Both the position numbers and the translations under genes were made by a program. A stretch of DNA of 6,805 bases from Candidatus Saccharimonadota bacterium (GTDB taxonomy: Bacteria; Patescibacteriota; Saccharimonadia; Saccharimonadales; UBA7683), in NCBI GenBank assembly GCA_020427905.1, contig JAGQNU010000057.1, positions 1 to 6,805 of the forward strand, written 5' to 3'. Positions 1-5,598 of the stretch are shown piece by piece; position 1 is the stretch's first letter; each line of letters begins with the position of its first letter. The notes under the pieces are model-generated. The model was not told where the DNA came from, did no database searches, and saw only the letters and a program-made list of their open reading frames with translations.

Positions 1-2
1 CA

Positions 3-158
3 GCTGGCTTGACAACCGACAAGCTGAGGGTAATTCTTGAGATTAATATCGCGTATATTGCGGATCTTGAGCCACATCTTGTTTAGATCCTCTCCTAGAC
101 GTTACGTTACAAAAAACTCCCCGAGCTGGAGGCGGCTATAGCAAAGCTACCCGATCAG
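3..158 (+). pseudogene. Upstream in-frame part of the helicase gene, interrupted by two TAG codons
   Basis: Read in the frame of the helicase at 159-2744, this stretch gives a coding-like peptide. It opens with AGLTTDKLRVILEINIAYIA, which resembles the 'aGLtpd.lr.il' segment that UvrD-type helicases carry in domain 1B. It ends with TLRYKKLPELEAAIAKLPDQ, running straight into the ATG at 159. Two TAG codons interrupt it, at 84-86 and 96-98. Each is one base from CAG (Gln), and reading both as Gln gives a smooth peptide. The other two frames are closed in the first 70 bases. The frame is thus the remains, or the recoded or mis-sequenced middle, of one long gene whose N-terminal Walker A part lies left of the window. 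Whether this is a true double nonsense mutation, readthrough or a sequence error cannot be decided from the window. Confidence 0.6.
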
Positions 159-2744
159 ATGATCGACAAGACTGTTGCACCACTAATGAGTCTCTCCAGT
201 GTTATACGCGAGAGTTTGCAGTTTGCACTCAAACAAGATGAGGGCACCAACAAAACTAAACACACTGGTAAATGGAAGTCTGATTGGATGCAAACCGTTA
301 ATGGCATCAAAGGTATGCACAAGCAACGACGCGCCAATAACAAGTGGTTGGCCTTGGCTGATATCTACGGCACCTACCGCAACGAGCTGCACCACCGCGG
401 TTACTACGATTACGCCGACATGCTTCTTGAGGTTATTGTGCAGTTGGAGCAGAATGCTGATTTGCGTAGTGACATACAAGAACGCTTTAACTACGTGCTT
501 GTTGACGAGTTTCAAGACAGCAACGCCGCACAACTACGGTTAGCACACTTAATTGCAGATCATCACACCGCCAACAATAGGCCAAACATCATGGCCGTCG
601 GTGATGATGATCAGAGCATTTACGGCTTTAATGGAGCTGAACTTAATAACATGCTGCACTTTAATAGGACTTATGATAATGTTCAAACAATCGTACTCAC
701 CGAGAACTACCGATCCACGCAGGCCATTCTCGATAGCGCCGAAACCATAATCGATCACTGTGAAGACAGGCTTGTGCACCGACTTGATACTATCAGTAAG
801 CAGCTAACAGCAAAGAACAACAACGTGCCACCTGGCACAATCAGTCACCTAGTATTTAAAGACCCCGACCACCAACTAAATAGCGTGGCCAAACGCGTAG
901 GTCGATTGTTTGCGGAAAACACTGGTTCAGTTGCCGTACTTGCCAGATCTCACGACAGTCTTGTGGCGCTTGCCAGTATCTTAAACAATCACAATGTACC
1001 AATACGCTACGAGCGCGATCAAAACATACTTGAGCTTGATATTGTACAGCAGATCATCGAGCTGAGTCGGGTTCTCAATGGCATTAACACAGGGGATGTT
1101 GATGGGGTTAATCTAGCGCTCTCTCGCACACTCGCACATCCAATGTGGGGTCTTGACGCTGAGCTTATCTGGCGGATAGCACGAGACAATCGCTCTCATG
1201 GAGATTGGCTCACAAGTCTCACCAAATACACAGAGACCACAGACATCAAGCCGTGGCTTAGTTGGCTAGCAGAGTACGCACAGAGGGAACACTTCTTTGC
1301 CACACTTGAGCACCTTGTCGGTATTCGCACCTCAGAGGATGGATTTAGGAGCCCAATATATCGGTACTTTATTGGCGAGGGGGGGAGCCCCAAGCTCGAG
1401 TCGCTCCGATCACTCTCAGCGCTACGACTCATCCGATCGCACGTCTACGAGTTCACCCACGAGAGGCGTTCACAGCTAGACGATTTTCTACAGTTGGCTG
1501 ACACGTTAGCTGCTAACAACATCACTCTCTCAGACCAATCAGTGTTTGTAAGTGGTGAGCGAGCAGTTGAGCTGCTCTCCGTCCACAAAGCTAAGGGGCT
1601 GGAGTTTGATGCCGTATTTATTATTGACTGTCAGGACGATGACTGGAAACCTAGGACCAGCAAGAACAAACCTCCTGCCAACTTACCGCTACAACCACCG
1701 CTTGAAACTATGGATGATTATGCACGACTCATGTATGTTGCCAGTACCCGTGCTAAAAGTAATCTGTACCTCACGAGCTATGATCACAACCGAGCAGGCG
1801 AGGATACCCTTGCCACTCCATTGATTGCCAGCATCAGTACTGAGCATATTGGATTAGAAGGAGCACCTGAGTCAATCTTGATACTCGAAGAGGCTCTCAG
1901 GTGGCCTCGGCTTACTGTCACAAAGGAGAAGTTGCTCCTCACCGAGCAGCTTGAGTCATTCACACTTAACGCTACTAATCTCATAAACTTTTTAGACGTA
2001 TCCGGCGGCGGCCCGCAACTGTTTCTTGAGCGTAATTTACTAAAGCTACCAACAGGGAAGAGTACCTACATGAGTCATGGTACCGCGATGCATGCAGCAC
2101 TCGAGCGCGCCCAGAAGCTCGTCAACCGCGATGCATTTGGCCTTGATGTCATAAAAGCCGAGTACCAAAGATCTTTAGAGCGAGAACACCTACCGATCAA
2201 TGAAGAGTTGCTACAACTCGAGGAGGGCTATAAAGCACTCGACAGGCTATTCTCAACCCATAATTACCAGCTTTTGAAGGGAAGTGCGCCCGAAAGAAGC
2301 CTCAGCGATATTACTGTTGGTGATGCAACTATCAGCGGCAAACTTGATCGAATTGACTTCTTGGACGATACCACTATCAGAATCGTCGACTATAAAACAG
2401 GTAAACCCTTGACGAGCTTTGAAACCAAAGACAAAACCAAGGAGATAAAAGCCTGGAAGTACAAGTTGCAACTCACACTTTATGCACTGCTTGCGCATAA
2501 CTCGACCACCCTCAAACAATACACTGCTGTCATTGGTCAAATGGCGTTCATAGAGGCAAATGCTCAGAAGGAAATCACACTAGAGTATCGACCAACACCT
2601 GAAGATATCGAGCGCCTAGCACAAGTTATTAATGCTGTTTGGCTCAAAGTTAAAAACTATGACCTGCCTGACACGTCTCACTATGAACCGACGCTTGCTG
2701 GCATCATGCAATTTGAACGAGACTTGATAGCGGATGCTGTTTAA
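159..2744 (+). CDS. UvrD/PcrA-family superfamily 1 helicase fused to a RecB-like PD-(D/E)XK nuclease (5' part missing)
   Basis: An 861-residue frame carrying most of a DNA helicase-nuclease of the kind used in double-strand break processing and repair. Helicase motifs in order: motif II VLVDEFQDSN (113-122), motif III AVGDDDQSIYGFNGA (146-160), motif IV LTENYRS (180-186), motif V LLSVHKAKGLEFDAVFI (472-488) and motif VI RLMYVASTRAK (523-533). The C-terminal nuclease has H645 in GTAMHAALE, D730/D733 in GKLDRID, D744 and K746 in IVDYKTGK, and QLTLYA at 771-776, so its catalytic set looks complete. The Cys cluster that holds an Fe-S centre in AddB- or Cas4-type nucleases is absent; the only two cysteines are C201 and C491. 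Walker A (motif I) is not in the frame. The ATG at 159 lacks a Shine-Dalgarno sequence and sits inside domain 1, so it is unlikely to be the native start. On its own this product could not hydrolyse ATP normally, although the nuclease part could still fold. Confidence 0.9.
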   Translation: MIDKTVAPLMSLSSVIRESLQFALKQDEGTNKTKHTGKWKSDWMQTVNGIKGMHKQRRANNKWLALADIYGTYRNELHHRGYYDYADMLLEVIVQLEQNADLRSDIQERFNYVLVDEFQDSNAAQLRLAHLIADHHTANNRPNIMAVGDDDQSIYGFNGAELNNMLHFNRTYDNVQTIVLTENYRSTQAILDSAETIIDHCEDRLVHRLDTISKQLTAKNNNVPPGTISHLVFKDPDHQLNSVAKRVGRLFAENTGSVAVLARSHDSLVALASILNNHNVPIRYERDQNILELDIVQQIIELSRVLNGINTGDVDGVNLALSRTLAHPMWGLDAELIWRIARDNRSHGDWLTSLTKYTETTDIKPWLSWLAEYAQREHFFATLEHLVGIRTSEDGFRSPIYRYFIGEGGSPKLESLRSLSALRLIRSHVYEFTHERRSQLDDFLQLADTLAANNITLSDQSVFVSGERAVELLSVHKAKGLEFDAVFIIDCQDDDWKPRTSKNKPPANLPLQPPLETMDDYARLMYVASTRAKSNLYLTSYDHNRAGEDTLATPLIASISTEHIGLEGAPESILILEEALRWPRLTVTKEKLLLTEQLESFTLNATNLINFLDVSGGGPQLFLERNLLKLPTGKSTYMSHGTAMHAALERAQKLVNRDAFGLDVIKAEYQRSLEREHLPINEELLQLEEGYKALDRLFSTHNYQLLKGSAPERSLSDITVGDATISGKLDRIDFLDDTTIRIVDYKTGKPLTSFETKDKTKEIKAWKYKLQLTLYALLAHNSTTLKQYTAVIGQMAFIEANAQKEITLEYRPTPEDIERLAQVINAVWLKVKNYDLPDTSHYEPTLAGIMQFERDLIADAV

Positions 2745-2759
2745 CGTTCTGAGATCATA

Positions 2760-2788
2760 TTGACTCATATCTGTTAATATTGTATTAT
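2760..2788 (+). promoter_or_regulatory. Sigma70-type promoter of the structured-RNA island
   Basis: A -35 TTGACT (2760-2765) and a -10 TATTAT (2783-2788) are separated by exactly 17 bases in an AT-rich stretch just after the helicase stop codon. Transcription would begin near 2795, about 50 bases before the first long hairpin. It is the best-spaced promoter in the window and would drive the whole RNA island and the small zinc-protein gene. Predicted from sequence only. Confidence 0.6.
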
Positions 2789-2843
2789 GGAAAAGTTCTC
2801 GCGCGCCAAGTCGCAGCGAAACGAACATTGACAGGCGTAGATA

Positions 2844-2894
2844 TCGGACAGCGGAATAGGTTTATCTGGTTTGTAAATCTACTTCGCTGTCCGA
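2844..2894 (+). ncRNA. Module A: long near-perfect RNA hairpin
   Basis: A 10-bp perfect outer stem (TCGGACAGCG, 2844-2853, with CGCTGTCCGA, 2885-2894) continues through a 4-bp segment with one A-C mismatch into a 7-bp inner stem (AGGTTTA with TAAATCT, one G-U pair). A 9-base loop closes it. It is the first structure after the promoter and, unlike the later modules, is followed by a 20-base unpaired A-rich linker. It has no T-tract, so it is not an obvious terminator. Confidence 0.6.
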
Positions 2895-2914
2895 CAATAT
2901 ATGGACACACAAAA

Positions 2915-2985
2915 TGGCCGGTGTTATTGAGGAGTCCTCCGATAGGACACCCACCAACGGGTCACCACCTTGGTGACACCGGCCA
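2915..2985 (+). ncRNA. Module B: tRNA-sized unit with acceptor- and T-arm geometry but no D arm
   Basis: A perfect closing stem pairs TGGCCGGT (2915-2922) with ACCGGCCA (2978-2985). Immediately inside its 3' strand is a 17-base arm (2961-2977), GTCAC-CACCTTG-GTGAC, which has the 5-bp stem and 7-base loop size of a tRNA T arm but not the TTCRA loop sequence. GTCCT/AGGAC (2934-2948) forms a second hairpin in roughly the anticodon-arm position, followed by a 12-base variable region. No D stem can be drawn. Total length is 71 bases. It may be a decayed tRNA or a designed tRNA mimic; the T-loop mismatch means tRNA finders would probably miss it. Confidence 0.4.
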
Positions 2986-2989
2986 GATC

Positions 2990-3081
2990 GAGCCTCGTCG
3001 TAGATCAGGGGAGAGGGTGCGTGCTGCTGTGACTTGCCACCGGCACGAACTGCAACACCCTCTGTATCTTCGACGAGGCTC
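2990..3081 (+). ncRNA. Module C: 92-base branched hairpin closed by an 11-bp stem
   Basis: GAGCCTCGTCG (2990-3000) pairs perfectly with CGACGAGGCTC (3071-3081). Further in, AGAT (3002-3005) pairs with ATCT (3066-3069), AGAGGGTG (3012-3019) with CACCCTCT (3056-3063), and CGTGC (3020-3024) with GCACG (3043-3047). An unpaired AACTGCAA (3048-3055) is left on the 3' side. The layered stems, separated by small bulges, are typical of a functional RNA. It does not have tRNA geometry. It ends two bases before tRNA-like unit 1. Confidence 0.55.
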
Positions 3082-3083
3082 AT

Positions 3084-3154
3084 GGAGGTATAGCTCAGCG
3101 GCAGAGCTGCTGATTACTAGTCAGTGTGCGCAGGTTCGAGTCTTGCTACCTCCG
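3084..3154 (+). tRNA. tRNA-like gene 1, anticodon-position bases ACT, short variable loop
   Basis: A full cloverleaf can be drawn: acceptor GGAGGTA/TACCTCC (7 bp), T8 A9, D stem GCTC/GAGC with loop AGCGGCA, anticodon stem GCTGA/TCAGT (last pair G-U) with loop TTACTAG, a 4-base variable loop, T stem GCAGG/CTTGC (one G-U) with the canonical loop TTCGAGT, and G73. The anticodon at loop positions 3-5 is ACT, nominally serine, but bacterial tRNA-Ser has a long variable arm and does not use ACT. The amino-acid identity is therefore unclear. The discriminator is followed by CCCA rather than an exact CCA. It is probably a divergent phage-type tRNA or a tRNA mimic. Confidence 0.6.
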
Positions 3155-3158
3155 CCCA

Positions 3159-3243
3159 GTGGGCAAAGTTCAGTTGCGCTTGAACACCTACGTTGGTCCG
3201 GACCAGTCGTAGGAGGTCACGGGTTCGATTCCCGTTGTCCACG
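3159..3243 (+). tRNA. tRNA-like gene 2 with a 17-base, palindrome-containing anticodon loop
   Basis: Acceptor GTGGGCA/TGTCCAC (7 bp, one G-U), D stem GTTC/GAAC, anticodon stem CCTAC/GTAGG, variable loop AGGTC, and T stem ACGGG/CCCGT around the canonical loop TTCGATT. Departures from a normal tRNA are AA instead of T8-A9, a D loop (AGTTGCGCTT) lacking the GG pair, and 17 bases (3192-3208) where a 7-base anticodon loop belongs. That loop holds the 12-base palindrome TGGTCCGGACCA (3194-3205), so it should fold into an extended arm rather than present an anticodon. No CCA is encoded. It starts four bases after unit 1. It is either a tRNA interrupted by 10 bases or a tRNA-shaped RNA not used for decoding. 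Confidence 0.5.
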
Positions 3244-3247
3244 CTTC

Positions 3248-3331
3248 GGAGCTGGCCACATTATATGTGGTTCACCATAGCCACACATAAAGCGAAACGG
3301 GCGGAACCCCAACTCGCGCGTGGCCAGCTCC
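3248..3331 (+). ncRNA. Module D: unit closed by a 12-bp perfect stem
   Basis: GGAGCTGGCCAC (3248-3259) pairs without mismatch with GTGGCCAGCTCC (3320-3331). Inside, TATGTG (3264-3269) can pair with CACATA (3283-3288), while GGTTC (3269-3273) can instead pair with GAACC (3304-3308), giving two competing folds. It ends 24 bases before the Shine-Dalgarno sequence of the small zinc-protein gene, so its fold could influence translation of that gene; this is inference. Confidence 0.5.
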
Positions 3332-3369
3332 CTCATCCATCCAGTCAGGGCTACCAGGAGGTTACTCAT

Positions 3370-3501
3370 ATGCCCATGACCAACCCAAAAAAGAAGGTGA
3401 AATGCCCCGCCTGCAACGGCCGCGGCTTCACCACGGCACTGCTCGGCCAGACAAAGTTCCCCTGCAAACCCTGCAAGGGAGAAGGCAAGGTCGACAAGTA
3501 G
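3370..3501 (+). CDS. Small zinc-binding protein with two CxxC motifs (DnaJ-type zinc-finger fold)
   Basis: A 43-residue basic protein. CPAC-NGRG at residues 12-19 and CKPC-KGEG at 32-39 form two CxxCxGxG half-sites, the pattern used by DnaJ-type zinc fingers to hold zinc; one pair of CxxC motifs is enough for one zinc ion. The start is firm: AGGAGG at 3356-3361 lies 8 bases before the ATG. A second in-frame ATG two codons later would change little. Of 43 codons, 35 end in G or C and none in T, unlike the flanking genes, which use T- and A-ending codons freely. It follows the structured RNA and probably shares its promoter. Small CxxCxGxG proteins occur in actinobacteria and their phages, so transfer is likely. 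Its partner may be RNA, but nothing in the sequence shows this. Confidence 0.75.
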   Translation: MPMTNPKKKVKCPACNGRGFTTALLGQTKFPCKPCKGEGKVDK

Positions 3502-3517
3502 CCGGGGTGGCTACTTG
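3495..3517 (+). terminator. Hairpin across the stop codon of the small zinc-protein gene
   Basis: CAAGTAGCC (3495-3503) and GGCTACTTG (3509-3517) form a 9-bp perfect stem with loop GGGGT. The TAG stop codon lies inside the 5' arm. There is no T-tract after it, so it is a hairpin-only terminator of the type common in high-GC actinobacteria, or an RNA 3'-end stabiliser. Confidence 0.5.
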
Positions 3518-3656
3518 AAGAGAGGGATGGATGTGCTGCTACCATGACGGCACAGGTGGTTGTGATCTGCGTAACGCGATCCTGCCCAGGCGCCTGAATC
3601 ACGCCTGTCCATCTTTCAGAGTTGACAGTTAAGCCGTCAATTGTGAAGGGTGACAC
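3518..3656 (+). other. Gene-free tail of the island with further small inverted repeats
   Basis: No convincing gene is visible. The stretch holds a bulged hairpin (GATC-T-GCG-TAA-CGC-GATC, 3564-3581), the perfect palindrome CAGGCGCCTG (3587-3596) and an alternative partner CGCCTG (3602-3607). TTGAC/GTCAA arms (3622-3626 and 3636-3640) sit just upstream of the dus promoter and could be an operator. The structured character of the island continues to about 3610, then gives way to AT-rich promoter sequence. Confidence 0.4.
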
Positions 3657-3671
3657 TATAATTGCTATACT
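3657..3671 (+). promoter_or_regulatory. Paired -10 boxes of dus
   Basis: TATAAT (3657-3662) and TATACT (3666-3671) lie 18 and 9 bases before the dus ATG. No -35 box stands at 17 bases from either: TTGACA at 3622 is 29 bases from the first, and TTGTGA at 3641 is 19 bases from the second. Starts about 7 bases after each box would give a leader of roughly 11 or 2 bases. Confidence 0.5.
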
Positions 3672-3680
3672 TTTTATCAG

Positions 3681-4625
3681 ATGAATATTTGGGACAACCT
3701 ACCAAAACCATTTTTTGTATTGGCTCCAATGGAGGCCGTAACAGACCATGTCTTTAGACGGGTTGTTAATCACGCCGCCCCTGCAGACCTCTACTTTAGT
3801 GAGTTTACTAACGCTACCGGTTGGGTACACGCAGGTGAGAAGGCAGTTGCCGGCCGCTTAACGATACACAAGGATGAGGATTACCCGTTGATTGCACAGA
3901 TTTGGTGTGCAGAGCCTGAGGACATCGCCTCGCTTGCCCGTCACTGCAAAGAACTTGGCTATATGGGTATTGACCTCAATATGGGATGCCCAGTTAAGAC
4001 TGCAGTGAAGAACAGTGGTGGCTCTGCCATGATCCGTCAACCCGATCTGGCAGCCGAGATGATTGCCGCCGCCAAAACAGCTGGCCTCCCAGTGAGCGTA
4101 AAAACACGCCTAGGTTACAGCACGGTAGGTGAGTGGCGCGGCTGGCTTGGCCACTTACTCAAACAAGATATCGCTGCGCTCACCATCCACCTCAGAACAA
4201 AAAAAGAGATGAGCAAAGTCCCTGCTCATTGGGAGCTTGCACCAGAAATCGTTGCACTTCGAGACGAGCTTGCACCAGAGACACTTGTCATCGGCAACGG
4301 CGATATTAGAGACAGGCAACACGGCCTACAACTCATCGACGAGACCGGTATGAATGGCATGATGATTGGCCGTGGAATATTTACCAACGTCTTCGACTTT
4401 GAGGATACACCACAAGAGCACTCACAGAGAGAGTTGCTCGGGCTACTCAGTATGCATCTCTCACTGTTCGAAGCCGCCAAAACCACGCGACCATATCAGA
4501 CGCTCAAACGCTTCTTTAAAATATATGTTCGTGACTGGAGTGGTGCGCATGAGTTGCGCAACCAACTGATGGAGACGAGCTCACTTGATGAAGCGCGAGC
4601 TCTGATAGATGCGCACATGCCGTAA
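3681..4625 (+). CDS. dus: tRNA-dihydrouridine synthase
   Basis: A flavin-dependent cytoplasmic enzyme that reduces uridine to dihydrouridine in the D loop of tRNAs. The N-terminal TIM barrel begins with FVLAPMEAVTDHVFRRVV (12-29). The signature GIDLNMGCPVKTAVKNSGGS (96-115) contains the catalytic cysteine C103. FMN-binding positions follow: K141 in VKTRLG, H170 in IHLRT, GNGDI at 205-209 and GRG at 230-232. The C-terminal helical tRNA-binding domain runs from about 240 to 314. Most Dus proteins have IHGRT where this one has IHLRT. At 314 residues it is of normal length. A TGA at 3651 in the same frame and the absence of other start codons fix the ATG at 3681. There is no Shine-Dalgarno sequence, and the leader is very short. 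The Dus subtype cannot be assigned with confidence. Confidence 0.93.
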   Translation: MNIWDNLPKPFFVLAPMEAVTDHVFRRVVNHAAPADLYFSEFTNATGWVHAGEKAVAGRLTIHKDEDYPLIAQIWCAEPEDIASLARHCKELGYMGIDLNMGCPVKTAVKNSGGSAMIRQPDLAAEMIAAAKTAGLPVSVKTRLGYSTVGEWRGWLGHLLKQDIAALTIHLRTKKEMSKVPAHWELAPEIVALRDELAPETLVIGNGDIRDRQHGLQLIDETGMNGMMIGRGIFTNVFDFEDTPQEHSQRELLGLLSMHLSLFEAAKTTRPYQTLKRFFKIYVRDWSGAHELRNQLMETSSLDEARALIDAHMP

Positions 4626-4631
4626 GTACGA

Positions 4632-4637
4632 TATACT
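4632..4637 (+). promoter_or_regulatory. Possible -10 box before the membrane-protein gene
   Basis: TATACT stands just after the dus stop codon, about 45 bases before the next ATG, but no recognisable -35 box is correctly spaced. The membrane-protein gene may use it or simply be read through from dus. Confidence 0.25.
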
Positions 4638-4681
4638 CTATTCAAAGTATTTAATGGGTGTCGATGGAAGCAGGGGACTAG

Positions 4682-5596
4682 ATGGCGGCAGAAAGTAAGA
4701 CAGCAAACGTAAAACCAACATATGATTCAAACCCGTTTACGTTAGCATTTAACTCATTTATGCGAATGTTCAATACCAACACCGTGTGGGCAGTAGTATT
4801 TTTGGTGTTTGGCATCCTTGGCGCCCTCGGACAATTTGTTGGCAACATCGCCGACATTGCATCAACACCGAGCTCAACCTACGAGCAACGCGAGCAGAAG
4901 GCACCGTTTGACGACGATTATGACTACATCGATAGCTCTACATCTAATGATATAAGAACTTCACCAAAAGATGATACGAGCACGCTGAGCGTTGTAGCTA
5001 TCATTTTGATTATAATCGGCGTCACAATTGCCGTCGTCATATTTGGTGGGATCATCTACGCAGTCGGCCTCTTTGTCTCAGCGCTATTTACATACGTGGC
5101 ACTGCAGAGTGAGAAAGGTAAGACTGTAGACTTCTCTGAGGCCTGGAGTGCTGTCGCTAAGCGGTATTGGCGCCTCCTCGGATCGCAACTATTAGCCGGC
5201 CTGAAGATCTTTGGCTGGACGCTATTATTCATCGTACCCGGCATCATTGCTGCCTTTAGATACGCCCTGCTACCATACGTCGTTATGGCAGCGGAGGACA
5301 GTGAGAAGGGTGTGAAGACAGCCCACGATAGAACAAAAGCTCTCGTGAAGGGTCGTCTCTGGGAGGTATTTGGCATCAGTACAGTGGCAGCAGTCGTCCC
5401 GTTTGTAGGCTCTATGCTCCAGCTGACCGGTAATGCCGCGCTCTACACACAGCTTGACCATTACGATAAAAAGAAGCTTGAGAAGCCAAAAATTCACTGG
5501 CTTAACTACCTCGGTGCAATTCTGCTCGCGCTGCTCTTTGTTTTCGTACTTATTGTCGGCCTCATCATCTTCTTGGTAATACTTGCCAACAAGTAA
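4682..5596 (+). CDS. Multi-pass membrane protein of unknown function
   Basis: 304 residues with about five to six hydrophobic segments: roughly 35-57, 102-140 (long enough for two), 168-200, 228-250 and 276-301. Between the first two lies an acidic, low-complexity loop (about 60-100, with DDDYDYID). The central stretch FIVPGIIAAFRYALLPYVVMAAEDSEKG (183-210) resembles the conserved 'PGI..a.r....p.v.....' segment of YciC/UPF0259- and glycerophosphodiesterase-membrane-domain-like proteins, which are common in small-genome bacteria and mostly uncharacterised. No catalytic or transport motif is seen. The start is supported by AGGGGA (4672-4677), although spacing to the ATG is only 4 bases. It lies 56 bases after dus on the same strand and its stop codon nearly touches that of the opposing gene. 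Confidence 0.85.
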   Translation: MAAESKTANVKPTYDSNPFTLAFNSFMRMFNTNTVWAVVFLVFGILGALGQFVGNIADIASTPSSTYEQREQKAPFDDDYDYIDSSTSNDIRTSPKDDTSTLSVVAIILIIIGVTIAVVIFGGIIYAVGLFVSALFTYVALQSEKGKTVDFSEAWSAVAKRYWRLLGSQLLAGLKIFGWTLLFIVPGIIAAFRYALLPYVVMAAEDSEKGVKTAHDRTKALVKGRLWEVFGISTVAAVVPFVGSMLQLTGNAALYTQLDHYDKKKLEKPKIHWLNYLGAILLALLFVFVLIVGLIIFLVILANK

Positions 5597-5598
5597 TA

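Larger units (their letters stand above)
2844..3331 (+). ncRNA. Probable large structured RNA made of tandem closed modules with two embedded tRNA-like units
   Basis: The approximately 490 bases divide into six units, each closed by a strong stem: A 2844-2894, B 2915-2985, C 2990-3081, tRNA-like 1 at 3084-3154, tRNA-like 2 at 3159-3243 and D 3248-3331. From B onward the gaps are 4, 2, 4 and 4 bases. Closing stems of 7-12 bp, mostly perfect, at such regular spacing would not be expected by chance, and no open frame here looks protein-coding. The units could be one folded RNA or a precursor cut into pieces by RNase P and RNase Z. No known signature was seen for RNase P RNA, SRP RNA, tmRNA, 6S RNA, T-box or group I intron. 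A promoter lies upstream and a small protein gene downstream. Confidence 0.55.

Noticed and set aside
3084..3154. tRNA-like unit 1 as an amber suppressor for the two TAG codons in the helicase
   Set aside because: CTA is in the loop but one base out of the anticodon position; the 5-bp stem and 7-base loop clearly place ACT there.
2780..3280. 166-codon open frame across the RNA island
   Set aside because: It runs through both tRNA-like units and the paired stems, has no ribosome-binding site and gives a composition-biased peptide with no recognisable domain.
2844..3520. Known RNAs: tmRNA, RNase P RNA, SRP RNA, 6S RNA, T-box, group I intron
   Set aside because: The characteristic conserved sequences of each were looked for by eye and not found.
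3544..3597. 17-codon frame MTAQVVVICVTRSCPGA
   Set aside because: No ribosome-binding site, and it is made largely of the inverted repeats of the island tail.
2828..3628. Direct repeat TTGACAG at 2828-2834 and 3622-3628 as insertion-site duplication
   Set aside because: Seven bases matching a common -35 sequence is likely by chance, and the left copy lies inside the transcribed region rather than at the edge. No transposase or integrase is present.
3366..3656. 96-codon minus-strand frame, starting with a peptide like FTIDGLTVNSERWTGVIQAP
   Set aside because: The first part reads a little like a protein, possibly a phage remnant. However, it has no ribosome-binding site, overlaps the promoter of dus and runs antisense through the well-supported zinc-protein gene.
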